Shown here in pieces: positions 46,280-54,770 of a stretch of 64,000 bases of DNA. The notes below the pieces were generated by a model. The model saw only the letters and a list, made by a program, of their open reading frames with translations. It did no database searches and had not been told where the DNA came from. Location of the stretch: NCBI GenBank assembly GCA_963712835.1, contig CAVQJJ010000012.1, positions 62,001 to 126,000 on the forward strand, in the 5' to 3' direction. How positions within the stretch are numbered: the first letter of the stretch is position 1; each line of letters begins with the position of its first letter. Made by a program: the position numbers and the translations under genes. The DNA comes from DATARH01 sp963712835 (GTDB taxonomy: Bacteria > Pseudomonadota > Alphaproteobacteria > ATCC43930 > CGMCC-115725).

Positions 46280-48039
46280 TCATTCTCGGGCTCAACGCGT
46301 TTCACGCCGACAGCTCGGCCTGCATCCTGCGCGACGGAACACTCGTCGCCGCCGCCGAGGAAGAGCGCTTTCGCCGGGTCAAGCATTGGGCCGGCTTCCC
46401 CGTCCAGGCCATCGCCTACTGCCTCGCCGAAGCGAAGCTGCGCGTCGGCGATATCGATCATGTCGCCGTCAACCAGGACGACGGCGCCGCAAAATGGCAG
46501 CGATGGGGTTACGCGCTGGCGCACCCGCCCGACCCGCGGCTGGTGATCGACCGGCTGCGTACGCGCCACGAGCGGCGCGCCGTGCCCGAGCTGCTCGGAG
46601 CCGTCTTCCGCGGAGAGCGCTTTCGCGGCGAGTTTCACGCCGTCGAGCACCATCTCGCGCATCTCTCTTCGGCGTTTCACGTCTCTCCGTTCGACGAGGC
46701 CGCGATCGTCTCGGTCGACGGGTTCGGCGATTTCGCCAGCGCGGCTTGGGGCGCCGGGCGCGACACCGAGATCACCATCGCCGGCCGCGTCGCCTTTCCG
46801 CACTCGCTCGGCATCTTCTACCAGGCGCTGACCCAGTATCTCGGTTTTCCCCATTACGGCGACGAGTACAAGGTGATGGGCCTTGCACCCTATGGCGCGC
46901 CAACCCGCCTCGCCGCGATGCGCGAGATCGTGCGCCTCGATGGCGATGGCGGCTTTGCGCTCGACCTCGTCTTTTTCCGCCATCATCGCGACCGTATCGC
47001 CTATGCCTGGGAGGACGGCTCGCCGGAGTTCGCCAACCTTTTTTCCAACCGGCTCGAAGATCTGCTCGGGCCGCGTCGGCGCACCGACGATCCCATAGAG
47101 GAGCGCCACCGCGACATCGCCCATTCCGCGCAAGCGATGTATGAGGCGGCGTTCTTCAACCTGCTCGGCGCGCTATATCGGCAGACCCCGTCGACCGCCA
47201 TAGCGTTGGCCGGCGGCTGCGCGATGAATTCGGTCGCCAACGGCAAGATCCGCCGCATGACGCCGTTTCGCCGGGTGTACGTCCAGGCCGCAGCGGGCGA
47301 TGCGGGCGGCGCGATCGGCGCGGCGTTTGCCGTGTGGCATCGGCTGGGCGGGGCGCGCGGTTTTGTGATGGACCACGCGTTTTGGGGACCGCAATTCTCG
47401 CCCGGCGAGATCGCCGCGCTGCTCGAGGGCCGCCGCGCCGAGATCGCCGCCGCGGGCTGCGCGATCGAGACCATCGCCGACGAGGCGGCGCTGTGCCGCC
47501 GCACCGCCGCATCCATCGCCGACGGCCAGGTCGTCGGCTGGTTTCAGGGCCGCATGGAGTGGGGTCCGCGCGCGCTTGGCAACCGTTCGATCGTCTGCGA
47601 CCCCAGGCGCGGCGACATGAAGGCGATCCTCAACGCCAAGATCAAACGCCGCGAGTCGTTCCGGCCCTTCGCCCCGTCGGCGCTCGCCGAGGCGACCGCC
47701 GACTGGTTCGAGGAGGACGATGCCGTCCCGTTCATGATGCAGGTCTTCCAGATCCGCGCCGACAAGCGGCCGCTGATCCCGGCGGTGACGCATGTCGACG
47801 GCTCGGGCCGCTTGCAGACCGTACAGCGCGACGCCAACCCCCGCTACTACCGGCTCATCGAGTGCTTCCGCGCGATCACCGGCGTGCCGATGGTGCTCAA
47901 CACCTCGTTCAACGAGAACGAGCCGGTGGTATGCACCCCCGCCGAGGCGCTCGACTGTTTTCTGCGCACCGGGATGGACATGCTGGTGTTGGGCGACACC
48001 GTCGTCTCGCGCGACGCCGGCCCTGCTGTCGTCGCGTAG
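46276..48039 (+). CDS. NodU/CmcH-family carbamoyltransferase
   Basis: The 587-residue protein starts at GTG 46276 (VIILGLNAFHADSSACIL). The N-terminal Kae1-like domain has EEERFRRVKHWAGFP, the metal-binding HHLAHLSSAF, VSVDGFGDFASA and YGDEYKVMGLAPYG. The C-terminal carbamoyltransferase domain has GGCAMNSVANGKI, GRMEWGPRALGNRSIVCDP, RESFRPFAPS and VLNTSFNENEPVV. Family members (NodU, CmcH, TobZ) carbamoylate hydroxyl groups using carbamoyl phosphate and ATP. Here it most likely O-carbamoylates a sugar of the surface polysaccharide. It is coupled to the GT2 gene by a 4-bp overlap. Confidence 0.92.
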   Translation: MIILGLNAFHADSSACILRDGTLVAAAEEERFRRVKHWAGFPVQAIAYCLAEAKLRVGDIDHVAVNQDDGAAKWQRWGYALAHPPDPRLVIDRLRTRHERRAVPELLGAVFRGERFRGEFHAVEHHLAHLSSAFHVSPFDEAAIVSVDGFGDFASAAWGAGRDTEITIAGRVAFPHSLGIFYQALTQYLGFPHYGDEYKVMGLAPYGAPTRLAAMREIVRLDGDGGFALDLVFFRHHRDRIAYAWEDGSPEFANLFSNRLEDLLGPRRRTDDPIEERHRDIAHSAQAMYEAAFFNLLGALYRQTPSTAIALAGGCAMNSVANGKIRRMTPFRRVYVQAAAGDAGGAIGAAFAVWHRLGGARGFVMDHAFWGPQFSPGEIAALLEGRRAEIAAAGCAIETIADEAALCRRTAASIADGQVVGWFQGRMEWGPRALGNRSIVCDPRRGDMKAILNAKIKRRESFRPFAPSALAEATADWFEEDDAVPFMMQVFQIRADKRPLIPAVTHVDGSGRLQTVQRDANPRYYRLIECFRAITGVPMVLNTSFNENEPVVCTPAEALDCFLRTGMDMLVLGDTVVSRDAGPAVVA

Positions 48040-48046
48040 CGCCGCA

Positions 48047-49168
48047 TTGCACATCGCGATCGTCATCGGCCCGTTTATGCCGATCCCACCGGTGCTGGGC
48101 GGCGCGGTGGAGAAGGTGCATGTCGCGCTCGCGGCCGCTTATCGCGATGCCGGGCATCGCGTGACGATGGTCTCGCGCCGCTACGATGGCTTCGCCCCCG
48201 ACGAGACCGTCGACGGCATCCGTCACATTCGAGTGGCGTCCTCGGAACGCTCGCGTTCGCTGGCGATGAACCTTTTGCGCGGCTTTTGCTATTCGCTGCG
48301 CGCCGCGGCCGCTTTGGCATCCGCCGACGTCACGATCACCAACGAGTTCTTCCTGCCGCTCCTGCTGCGGCGCCGTCGCGCGGGCAAGATTTACGTCCAG
48401 GTCGGCCGCTATCCGAAGCATCAGATGTTCCTCTATTTCCGCGCCGATCGGCTGCAGGCGGTGTCGCGCGCGGTCGGCGACGCGATCGTCCGCCAAGCGC
48501 CGTGGCTCAAGCGCCGGGTCCGGGTCATCCCCTACGCGCTCGGCGACGGTTATTTCCAGACGCCGGCGACGCCGCGCGAACGGATTGTGCTCTATGTCGG
48601 TCGGCTCGCCCGCGAGAAGGGCATCGGCCTCTTGATCCAAGCGTTCCTGTCGCTCGATCCATCGATCCGCGAGGGCTGGGCACTGCGCATCGTCGGTCCG
48701 CACGACATTGCCCAAGGCGGCGACGGCGCCGATTACCTTGCCGGGCTGCGGCAGCTTGCCGCGCCGCTTGGTGATTGTTGCGAGTTCGCGGGTCCGGTTT
48801 TCGATGAGGCGGTACTCGCGCGCGAGTACCGCAAAGCGGCGATCTTCGTCTATCCGAGCCTAGCGGAACGGGGTGAATCCTTCGGCCTCGCTCCGCTTGA
48901 GGCGATGGCGGGCGGTTGCGCCGCGGTCGTCTCCGACCTGCGCTGCTTCGACGATTTTATCGAGGACGGCGTGACCGGATGCCGCTTCGATCATCGGACG
49001 CTGGGAGCCGCGCACAACCTCGCCGCGTCGCTCGCCTGGCTGATGCGTGATCCCAGTCTCCTGGCGCGGATCGGCGATGCCGGCAGCCGCGCCGCCGCCG
49101 GTTTTGCCACCGCCTCCGTTGCCGCCCGCATGCTCGCCGACTTCGCGGCGGTGATCGCCAGCGACTAA
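48047..49168 (+). CDS. Glycosyltransferase family 4
   Basis: The 373-residue GT-B enzyme begins LHIAIVIGPFMPIPPVLGGA, with the glycine-rich acceptor loop GGAVEKVHVALAAAYRDAG. The donor domain has IVLYVGRLAREKGIGLLIQA, LRIVGPHDIAQGGDG and PSLAERGESFGLAPLEAMAGG. TTG 48047 is taken as start because no ATG or GTG fits better, 7 bp after the carbamoyltransferase stop. This start is unusual and may be weak. The transferase probably acts late in repeat-unit assembly. Confidence 0.83.
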   Translation: MHIAIVIGPFMPIPPVLGGAVEKVHVALAAAYRDAGHRVTMVSRRYDGFAPDETVDGIRHIRVASSERSRSLAMNLLRGFCYSLRAAAALASADVTITNEFFLPLLLRRRRAGKIYVQVGRYPKHQMFLYFRADRLQAVSRAVGDAIVRQAPWLKRRVRVIPYALGDGYFQTPATPRERIVLYVGRLAREKGIGLLIQAFLSLDPSIREGWALRIVGPHDIAQGGDGADYLAGLRQLAAPLGDCCEFAGPVFDEAVLAREYRKAAIFVYPSLAERGESFGLAPLEAMAGGCAAVVSDLRCFDDFIEDGVTGCRFDHRTLGAAHNLAASLAWLMRDPSLLARIGDAGSRAAAGFATASVAARMLADFAAVIASD

Positions 49169-49173
49169 AAATC

Positions 49174-50349
49174 GTGCTCACGACCCGCAACTTCCGCCTG
49201 TTCTGTCTCGCGCTGTCCGCGCCGCGGCAGGGTGATGAGCATCGCTCGGCGTTGCGCCAAGCCGTCGCCGCCAACCCGCGCTGGGAAGCGGTGCTGGCCG
49301 GCGCACGCCGCCATGCCGTGGCGCCGCTGCTGCTCGCGGGGTTGCAAGGCAACGCCAGCGCGGTGCCGGATGTGGTGATCGACGAACTGCGCCACGAGGC
49401 GCATACCGCCGCCCGTCACAGCCTCGCCCAGGCCGCCGCGCTCACCCGATTGTGCCGTCGCTTCAGCGAGTTGGGACTACGGGTTCTGGTGCTGAAGGGC
49501 ATCCCGCTGGCACAGCGTCTCTACGGCGATCCCGGACTGCGCAGCGCGCAGGACATCGACCTCTTTGTCGATCCCACCGATGTCGAAGCCGCCGATGCCG
49601 TCCTCCACGAAACAGGGCATCGCCCGACCGACACCTTTCTTCCCGGCCAAACCCGCGCCTTTCACCGGCGCTGGTTCAAGGAAGCTACCTACGACCACCC
49701 CGGTTACGGCCGCGTCGAGCTGCATCATCGGCTGACCGATCTGGCCGAGCTTCTCCCTTGGGATTTTGCAAGCCTGTGGCGCGAGCGCGACGAGGTCCAG
49801 TTCGGTGGCGTCGCGGTGCCGGTGCTCGGCCGCCGGCACCTTGCCTGCTATCTCTGCGCCCACGGCGCCGAGCATGCCTGGCAACGGCTGCGCTGGTTGA
49901 CCGACCTCGCGGCGCTGCTGCGCGAACCGGGCGAGTTGGACATCGCGCTGGGTGAGGCCGAGGCAGCCGGCCTCACCGCGCCGATGCTGCACGCGGTGAC
50001 GCTGGCGCATGACTGGCTTGGGCTGCGCGTCGGCGAGGACATCCTCGCGCGGGCGCGCGCCGATCGCCCGGTCAAGCGGCTCGACCGCATCCTCGCCCAT
50101 TCCTACGCGGGCGATGCCTGGCACATCATGCCGAGGCGCGGATCGCTTGCCGCGTTGCTCCGTTACTCGGTTTGGCAGCGCCTTTACCGCCTGTCGATCA
50201 AGCCGGTGTGGCGCTATCGCCTGCGCCTGTTGCGCCGCGAGCTCATCTCGCCGGCCGACTGGGCGGCGGTGCCGCTGCCGGCCCGGCTGTTCTGGCTCTA
50301 TCCGCTGATTCGCCCGTTCGGCTGGCTGCTGCGCCGCCGCTTGCATTGA
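49174..50349 (+). CDS. Nucleotidyltransferase-fold protein (NTP_transf_5-like)
   Basis: The 391-residue protein starts at GTG 49174, 5 bp after the previous gene. The core motif VLVLKGIPLAQRLYGDPGLR followed by SAQDIDLFVDP (D-x-D-L) belongs to the nucleotidyltransferase-like family often found at the ends of exopolysaccharide clusters. Later features are YGRVELHHRLTDLAELLP and GRRHLACYLCAHGAEHAW. Its substrate is unknown; related proteins are annotated only by fold. It is the last gene before the strong terminator at 50381, so it closes the operon. Confidence 0.75.
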   Translation: MLTTRNFRLFCLALSAPRQGDEHRSALRQAVAANPRWEAVLAGARRHAVAPLLLAGLQGNASAVPDVVIDELRHEAHTAARHSLAQAAALTRLCRRFSELGLRVLVLKGIPLAQRLYGDPGLRSAQDIDLFVDPTDVEAADAVLHETGHRPTDTFLPGQTRAFHRRWFKEATYDHPGYGRVELHHRLTDLAELLPWDFASLWRERDEVQFGGVAVPVLGRRHLACYLCAHGAEHAWQRLRWLTDLAALLREPGELDIALGEAEAAGLTAPMLHAVTLAHDWLGLRVGEDILARARADRPVKRLDRILAHSYAGDAWHIMPRRGSLAALLRYSVWQRLYRLSIKPVWRYRLRLLRRELISPADWAAVPLPARLFWLYPLIRPFGWLLRRRLH

Positions 50350-50380
50350 TCCGAAGGGGCCGCCGCCGCGGCCGCTAAAC

Positions 50381-50413
50381 AAAAGCGCCCGACCTTGCCG
50401 TCGGGCGCTTTTT
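50381..50413 (+). terminator. Intrinsic terminator at the end of the polysaccharide operon
   Basis: AAAAGCGCCCGAC (50381-50393) pairs perfectly over 13 bp with GTCGGGCGCTTTT (50400-50412) across a 6-nt loop. The right arm runs into a T tract (TTTTTGTTTT). It lies 31 bp after the last cluster gene and closes the 34-kb + strand transcription unit. Confidence 0.9.
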
Positions 50414-50638
50414 GTTTTCCGTCATCCATCCAAGGCCGAAAATTTATATGAAATTCTTATTCCCCGCCATCGGTAAGCCTTATCGAAAACATATGCGTCC
50501 GTCGCGATCTTTGCCGCGAGACGGGGCGTCGCGCGTCCGCCGGCGCCGCTTGTACGTGCCTGGCGGCGCCGTATCCGGATGCCGCCTTTTGCGCAAGGCG
50601 ACGCCGGCGCTCCGCTCGCTTGGCAACGGAGACGGGTG
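50414..50638 (+). promoter_or_regulatory. AT-rich promoter region and structured leader of kdp operon
   Basis: An AT-rich island at about 50437-50460 (AATTTATATGAAATTCTTAT) stands out from the GC-rich surroundings and is a likely promoter or KdpE-binding zone, but no clear -35/-10 pair can be assigned. Downstream are two perfect stem-loops: a 9-bp stem (50541-50549 with 50563-50571, 13-nt loop) and CGCCTT/AAGGCG (50583-50588 with 50595-50600, 6-nt loop). I see no convincing gene here; a 75-codon open frame is compositionally poor. Confidence 0.5.
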
Positions 50639-50722
50639 ATGCTCGACGTGATGTACCTGGCGATCGGCTTCGCCTTCCTGGCGCTTGCCGTGTTTTACGT
50701 CGTCGTTTGCGACCGTCTCTGA
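50639..50722 (+). CDS. 27-residue membrane peptide upstream of kdpF
   Basis: This ORF encodes MLDVMYLAIGFAFLALAVFY followed by VVVCDRL, a single transmembrane helix. GGAGAC lies about 10 bases before the ATG. From memory, very similar tiny proteins with an LAIGFxFLA core and a terminal CDRL stand just before kdpF in other proteobacteria, which supports it being real. It may be an accessory subunit or regulator of the Kdp pump. It ends 10 bp before kdpF. Confidence 0.65.
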   Translation: MLDVMYLAIGFAFLALAVFYVVVCDRL

Positions 50723-50732
50723 GGAGGCTGCG

Positions 50733-50822
50733 ATGGTTCTCGATTACGCCCTCGGCGGCGCGGTGACGTTTGGGCTGCTGATCTATCTCGTCTATGCGCT
50801 GACGCGCCCGGAAAAATTCTAG
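50733..50822 (+). CDS. kdpF: Potassium-transporting ATPase subunit KdpF
   Basis: The 29-residue single-helix peptide (MVLDYALGGAVTFGLLIYLV then YALTRPEKF) ends in the RPEKF tail typical of KdpF. GAGGAG precedes the ATG. KdpF sits at the KdpA interface and stabilises the KdpFABC complex in the inner membrane. It is followed after 14 bp by kdpA. Confidence 0.92.
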   Translation: MVLDYALGGAVTFGLLIYLVYALTRPEKF

Positions 50823-50836
50823 AGGAGCGCGCGGCA

Positions 50837-52564
50837 ATGACGGTCAACGGCTGGCTGCAGATCGCGCTTTATTGCGTGATCATCACGCTCATCGCGAAGC
50901 CCTTCGGCGGCTACATGACGAAGGTTTTCTCGGGTGAGCGCAACTTCCTCTCGCGCGTGCTGCGCCCGGTCGAGCGGGCCATCTATCGGCTTTGCGGCGT
51001 CGACGAGACGCATGAGCAGCACTGGGTAACGTACGCGGTGGCGATGCTGTTTTTCACCGCCGCCGGTTTTGTGACGCTCTACGCGCTGCAGCGACTGCAA
51101 GCGATGCTGCCGTTCAACCCGGCGGACCAGTCGGCAGTCGAGCAGAGCTCGGCTTTCAACACCTCGGTGAGTTTCGTCACCAACACCAACTGGCAGTCCT
51201 ACACGCCCGAGACGACGATGAGCTACCTGACCCAGATGGCCGGGCTCACCGTGCACAACTTTGTGTCGGCCGCGACCGGCATCGCGCTGGCAATCGCGCT
51301 GGTGCGGGGGTTCGCGAGACGTTCGGCGCAGACGGTCGGTAATTTCTGGGTCGATCTGACCCGCTGCGCGCTCTACATCCTGCTGCCGATCTCGATCGTC
51401 GTCGGGCTGTTCTTCGTATGGCAAGGCATGCCCCAGAACCTCGGCGCCTATACCGAGGCGACGACGCTCGAAGGCGCCAAGCAGGTCATCGCGCAGGGCC
51501 CGGTGGCCTCGCAAGAAGTCATCAAGATGCTCGGCACCAATGGCGGCGGCTTCTTTAACGCCAACTCTGCGCACCCGTTCGAAAACCCCAACGCGCTCAC
51601 CGATTTCGTGCAGCTGGTGCTGATCTTCTCGATTGGCGCTGCGCTTACCAACGTCTTCGGCCGCATGGTCGGCAGCCAGAAGCAGGGCTGGGCGATCTTC
51701 GCGGTGATGGGGCTGTTGTTCCTCGCCGGCGTCGCGGTGGTCTATCCGAGCGAGGCGGCCGGCAACCCGCAATTCGCCGCGCTCGGGGTCGACCAGGCGC
51801 CTTCGCCGCTGCAGGCAGGCGGCAATATGGAAGGCAAAGAGGTGCGCTTCGGCATCGCCCAATCCGCGCTCTTCACCACGGTGACCACCGATGCGTCGTG
51901 CGGCGCGGTCAACAACATGCATGACAGCCTGATGCCGCTCGGCGGCATCGTGCCGATGGTCAACATCATGCTTGGCGAGATCATCTTCGGGGGTGTCGGC
52001 TCCGGACTTTACGGCATGCTGCTGTTCGCCGTGCTGGCGGTGTTCATCGCCGGGCTGATGGTCGGCCGCACGCCCGAATATCTCGGCAAGAAGATCGAGT
52101 CGAAAGAAGTCAAGATGGCGATGCTCGCCATCCTGATCCTACCCCTGTCGATCCTCGGCTTCTCGGCGCTGGCGACGGTGCTGCCGGCCGGACTCGCGGG
52201 TACGGCGAATAACGGCCCGCACGGCTTCAGCGAGATCCTCTACGCCTTCACCTCGGCGACCGGGAACAACGGCAGCGCCTTTGCCGGGATCAGCGCGAAC
52301 ACGCCCTTCTACAACGCGACCTTGGGCCTCGCGATGTTCATCGGCCGCTTCCTGATGATCGTGCCGATGCTGGCGGTCGCCGGCTCGCTCGCGGCCAAGA
52401 AGATCGTGCCGGCCTCGGGCGGAACCTTCCCGACCGATGGCGGGCTCTTTGTCGGCCTGCTGATCGGCGTCATCGCGATCACCGGCGGGCTCATCTACTT
52501 CCCGGCCGTCTCGCTCGGCCCCGTCGTCGAGCAGCTGGCGATGCACGCCGGTACCCTCTACTGA
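50837..52564 (+). CDS. kdpA: Potassium-transporting ATPase subunit KdpA
   Basis: This 575-residue channel-like subunit of the superfamily of K transporters has about ten membrane helices and four pore-loop repeats. The filter regions read NTSVSFVTNTNWQSY, LGTNGGGFFNANSAHPFENP, TTVTTDASCGAVNNMHDS and AFTSATGNNGSAFAG. It selects K+ and passes it to the ATPase subunit. Length and motifs agree with a complete, functional KdpA. The ATG follows GAGGAG. Confidence 0.97.
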   Translation: MTVNGWLQIALYCVIITLIAKPFGGYMTKVFSGERNFLSRVLRPVERAIYRLCGVDETHEQHWVTYAVAMLFFTAAGFVTLYALQRLQAMLPFNPADQSAVEQSSAFNTSVSFVTNTNWQSYTPETTMSYLTQMAGLTVHNFVSAATGIALAIALVRGFARRSAQTVGNFWVDLTRCALYILLPISIVVGLFFVWQGMPQNLGAYTEATTLEGAKQVIAQGPVASQEVIKMLGTNGGGFFNANSAHPFENPNALTDFVQLVLIFSIGAALTNVFGRMVGSQKQGWAIFAVMGLLFLAGVAVVYPSEAAGNPQFAALGVDQAPSPLQAGGNMEGKEVRFGIAQSALFTTVTTDASCGAVNNMHDSLMPLGGIVPMVNIMLGEIIFGGVGSGLYGMLLFAVLAVFIAGLMVGRTPEYLGKKIESKEVKMAMLAILILPLSILGFSALATVLPAGLAGTANNGPHGFSEILYAFTSATGNNGSAFAGISANTPFYNATLGLAMFIGRFLMIVPMLAVAGSLAAKKIVPASGGTFPTDGGLFVGLLIGVIAITGGLIYFPAVSLGPVVEQLAMHAGTLY

Positions 52565-52584
52565 GGCTCGAAAGGGCACATCCC

Positions 52585-54696
52585 ATGTCCACCATGGACC
52601 TCATCCAGACCCGGTCGCGCACCGCCGCGACCACGCTGACCGACACCAAGATCGTCATTCCCGCGATCGGCGAAGCCTTCAAGAAGCTGAGTCCCCGGGT
52701 GATGATCCGCAATCCGGTGATGTTCGTTGTTGAGGTGGTCGCGACGCTGACGACCCTTCTCTTCCTGCGCGACCTCTTCACCGGCGCCGGCAATTACGGC
52801 TTCTCGTTCCAAATCAATCTCTGGCTCTGGTTCACCGTCGTCTTCGCGAACTTCGCCGAAGCCGTCGCGGAAGGGCGCGGCAAGGCCCAGGCGGCGACGC
52901 TGCGGCGCGCCAAGACCGAAACCATGGCGAAGCTGTTCTCGGGCAAAGAAAGCGAGTGGACGCAGGTCGCCGGCACGTCGCTGAAGCCCGGCGATGTCGT
53001 GCTCGTCGAGATGGGCGACATGATCCCCAGCGACGGCGAGGTCATCGAGGGCGTTGCCTCGGTCAACGAAGCGGCGATCACCGGCGAGAGCGCCCCGGTC
53101 ATCCGCGAGAGCGGCGGCGACCGTTCGGCGGTCACCGGCGGCACGCAGGTCATCTCCGACTGGCTTAAGGTGCGCATCACCGCGGCCCAAGGTTCGACCT
53201 TCCTCGATCGCATGATCGCGCTCGTCGAGGGGGCCGAGCGGCAGAAGACACCCAACGAGATCGCGCTCAACATCCTGCTCGCCGGCTTGACGATTATCTT
53301 TGTCATCGTCATCGCGACGATCCCCTCCTTCGCCACCTATGCCGGCGGCAGCATGTCGGTGCTGGTGCTGGTGGCGCTGTTCGTGTGCCTGATCCCGACG
53401 ACGATCGGCGCTCTGCTGTCGGCGATCGGCATCGCCGGCATGGACCGGCTGGTGCGTTTCAACGTGCTGGCGATGTCGGGCCGCGCGGTTGAGGCGGCGG
53501 GCGATGTCGACACGCTGCTGCTCGACAAGACCGGGACGATCACCCTCGGCAACCGCCAGGCGACCGAATTCCTTCCGGTCAGTGGGGTCGATGAGCGCGA
53601 CCTGGCCGACGCGGCGCAGCTTTCCTCGCTTTCAGACGAGACGCCGGAAGGCCGCTCGATCGTCGTGCTGGCGAAGGAGAAATACGGCATTCGCGGCCGC
53701 GATATGGCGCCGCTCAACGCCAACTTCATCCCGTTCACCGCGCAAACCCGCATCAGCGGTATCGACTTCGAGGGTTCGTCGATCCGCAAGGGCGCGGTCG
53801 ACGCGGTGCTGAACTATGTCGATGGCGGCGGCGCGCCGATCGCCCGCGGAAATGTCGCGGTCGCGATCCGCCGCGCGCCCGGGGTCGACGAGCTCAACGC
53901 CATCGCCGAGCGCATCGCCAAGACCGGCGGTACGCCACTAGCGGTGGCGCGCGACGGCAAGCTCCTCGGCGTCATACATCTGAAGGACATCGTCAAAGGC
54001 GGCATCCGCGAGCGTTTCGCGGCGCTCCGCAAGATGGGCATCCGCACGGTGATGATCACCGGCGACAACCCGATGACCGCCGCGGCGATCGCCGCCGAGT
54101 CCGGCGTCGATGATTTCCTCGCCCAGGCGACGCCGGAGATGAAGCTCAAGCTGATCCGCGACGAGCAGGCACAGGGCAAGCTCGTGGCGATGTGCGGCGA
54201 CGGCACCAACGACGCCCCGGCGCTGGCGCAGGCCGATGTCGGCGTCGCGATGAACACCGGCACCATGGCGGCGCGCGAAGCCGGCAACATGGTCGATCTC
54301 GACAGCGACCCGACGAAGCTCATCGAGATCGTCGAGATCGGCAAGCAGCTGCTGATGACCCGCGGCGCGCTCACCACCTTCTCGATCGCCAACGACGTCG
54401 CGAAATACTTCGCGATCATCCCGGCGATGTTCCTCGCCTTCTACCCGCAGCTCCAGTCACTGAATGTGATGGACCTCGCGACCCCACAAAGCGCGATCCT
54501 GTCGGCGATCATCTTCAATGCGCTGATCATCATCGTGCTGATCCCGCTGGCTCTGCGCGGCGTTACCTATCGCCCGGTCGGCGCCGCGGCGATCCTGCGT
54601 CGCAACCTGTTGATCTACGGCCTCGGCGGCCTTGCCGCGCCGTTCATCGGCATCAAGCTGATCGACCTCTTGGTCACCGCCGTCGGATTGGCGTGA
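52585..54696 (+). CDS. kdpB: Potassium-transporting ATPase subunit KdpB
   Basis: This 703-residue P-type ATPase has the phosphorylation site LLLDKTGTITLGN (Asp314), actuator motif ITGESAPVIRESGG, nucleotide-binding KGAVDAVL, VMITGDNPMTA and hinge MCGDGTNDAPALAQADVGVA. Seven membrane helices are predicted. It hydrolyses ATP to drive high-affinity K+ uptake through KdpA. All catalytic motifs are intact. After it, a CCCGC/GCGGG hairpin (54730-54743) lies in the 74-bp gap to kdpC. Confidence 0.97.
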   Translation: MSTMDLIQTRSRTAATTLTDTKIVIPAIGEAFKKLSPRVMIRNPVMFVVEVVATLTTLLFLRDLFTGAGNYGFSFQINLWLWFTVVFANFAEAVAEGRGKAQAATLRRAKTETMAKLFSGKESEWTQVAGTSLKPGDVVLVEMGDMIPSDGEVIEGVASVNEAAITGESAPVIRESGGDRSAVTGGTQVISDWLKVRITAAQGSTFLDRMIALVEGAERQKTPNEIALNILLAGLTIIFVIVIATIPSFATYAGGSMSVLVLVALFVCLIPTTIGALLSAIGIAGMDRLVRFNVLAMSGRAVEAAGDVDTLLLDKTGTITLGNRQATEFLPVSGVDERDLADAAQLSSLSDETPEGRSIVVLAKEKYGIRGRDMAPLNANFIPFTAQTRISGIDFEGSSIRKGAVDAVLNYVDGGGAPIARGNVAVAIRRAPGVDELNAIAERIAKTGGTPLAVARDGKLLGVIHLKDIVKGGIRERFAALRKMGIRTVMITGDNPMTAAAIAAESGVDDFLAQATPEMKLKLIRDEQAQGKLVAMCGDGTNDAPALAQADVGVAMNTGTMAAREAGNMVDLDSDPTKLIEIVEIGKQLLMTRGALTTFSIANDVAKYFAIIPAMFLAFYPQLQSLNVMDLATPQSAILSAIIFNALIIIVLIPLALRGVTYRPVGAAAILRRNLLIYGLGGLAAPFIGIKLIDLLVTAVGLA

Positions 54697-54770
54697 GAAA
54701 CGTTCGTGATGGCTTTTTCCATCGTCTTTCCCGCGACAGCGGGGGAGACGAAGAGTGAATGAGGTTCCAA

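Noticed and set aside
50412..50639. 75-codon + strand frame between the terminator and the kdp small ORF
   Set aside because: It begins in the terminator T tract, is Arg-rich and has no ribosome site. The region looks like a structured leader.
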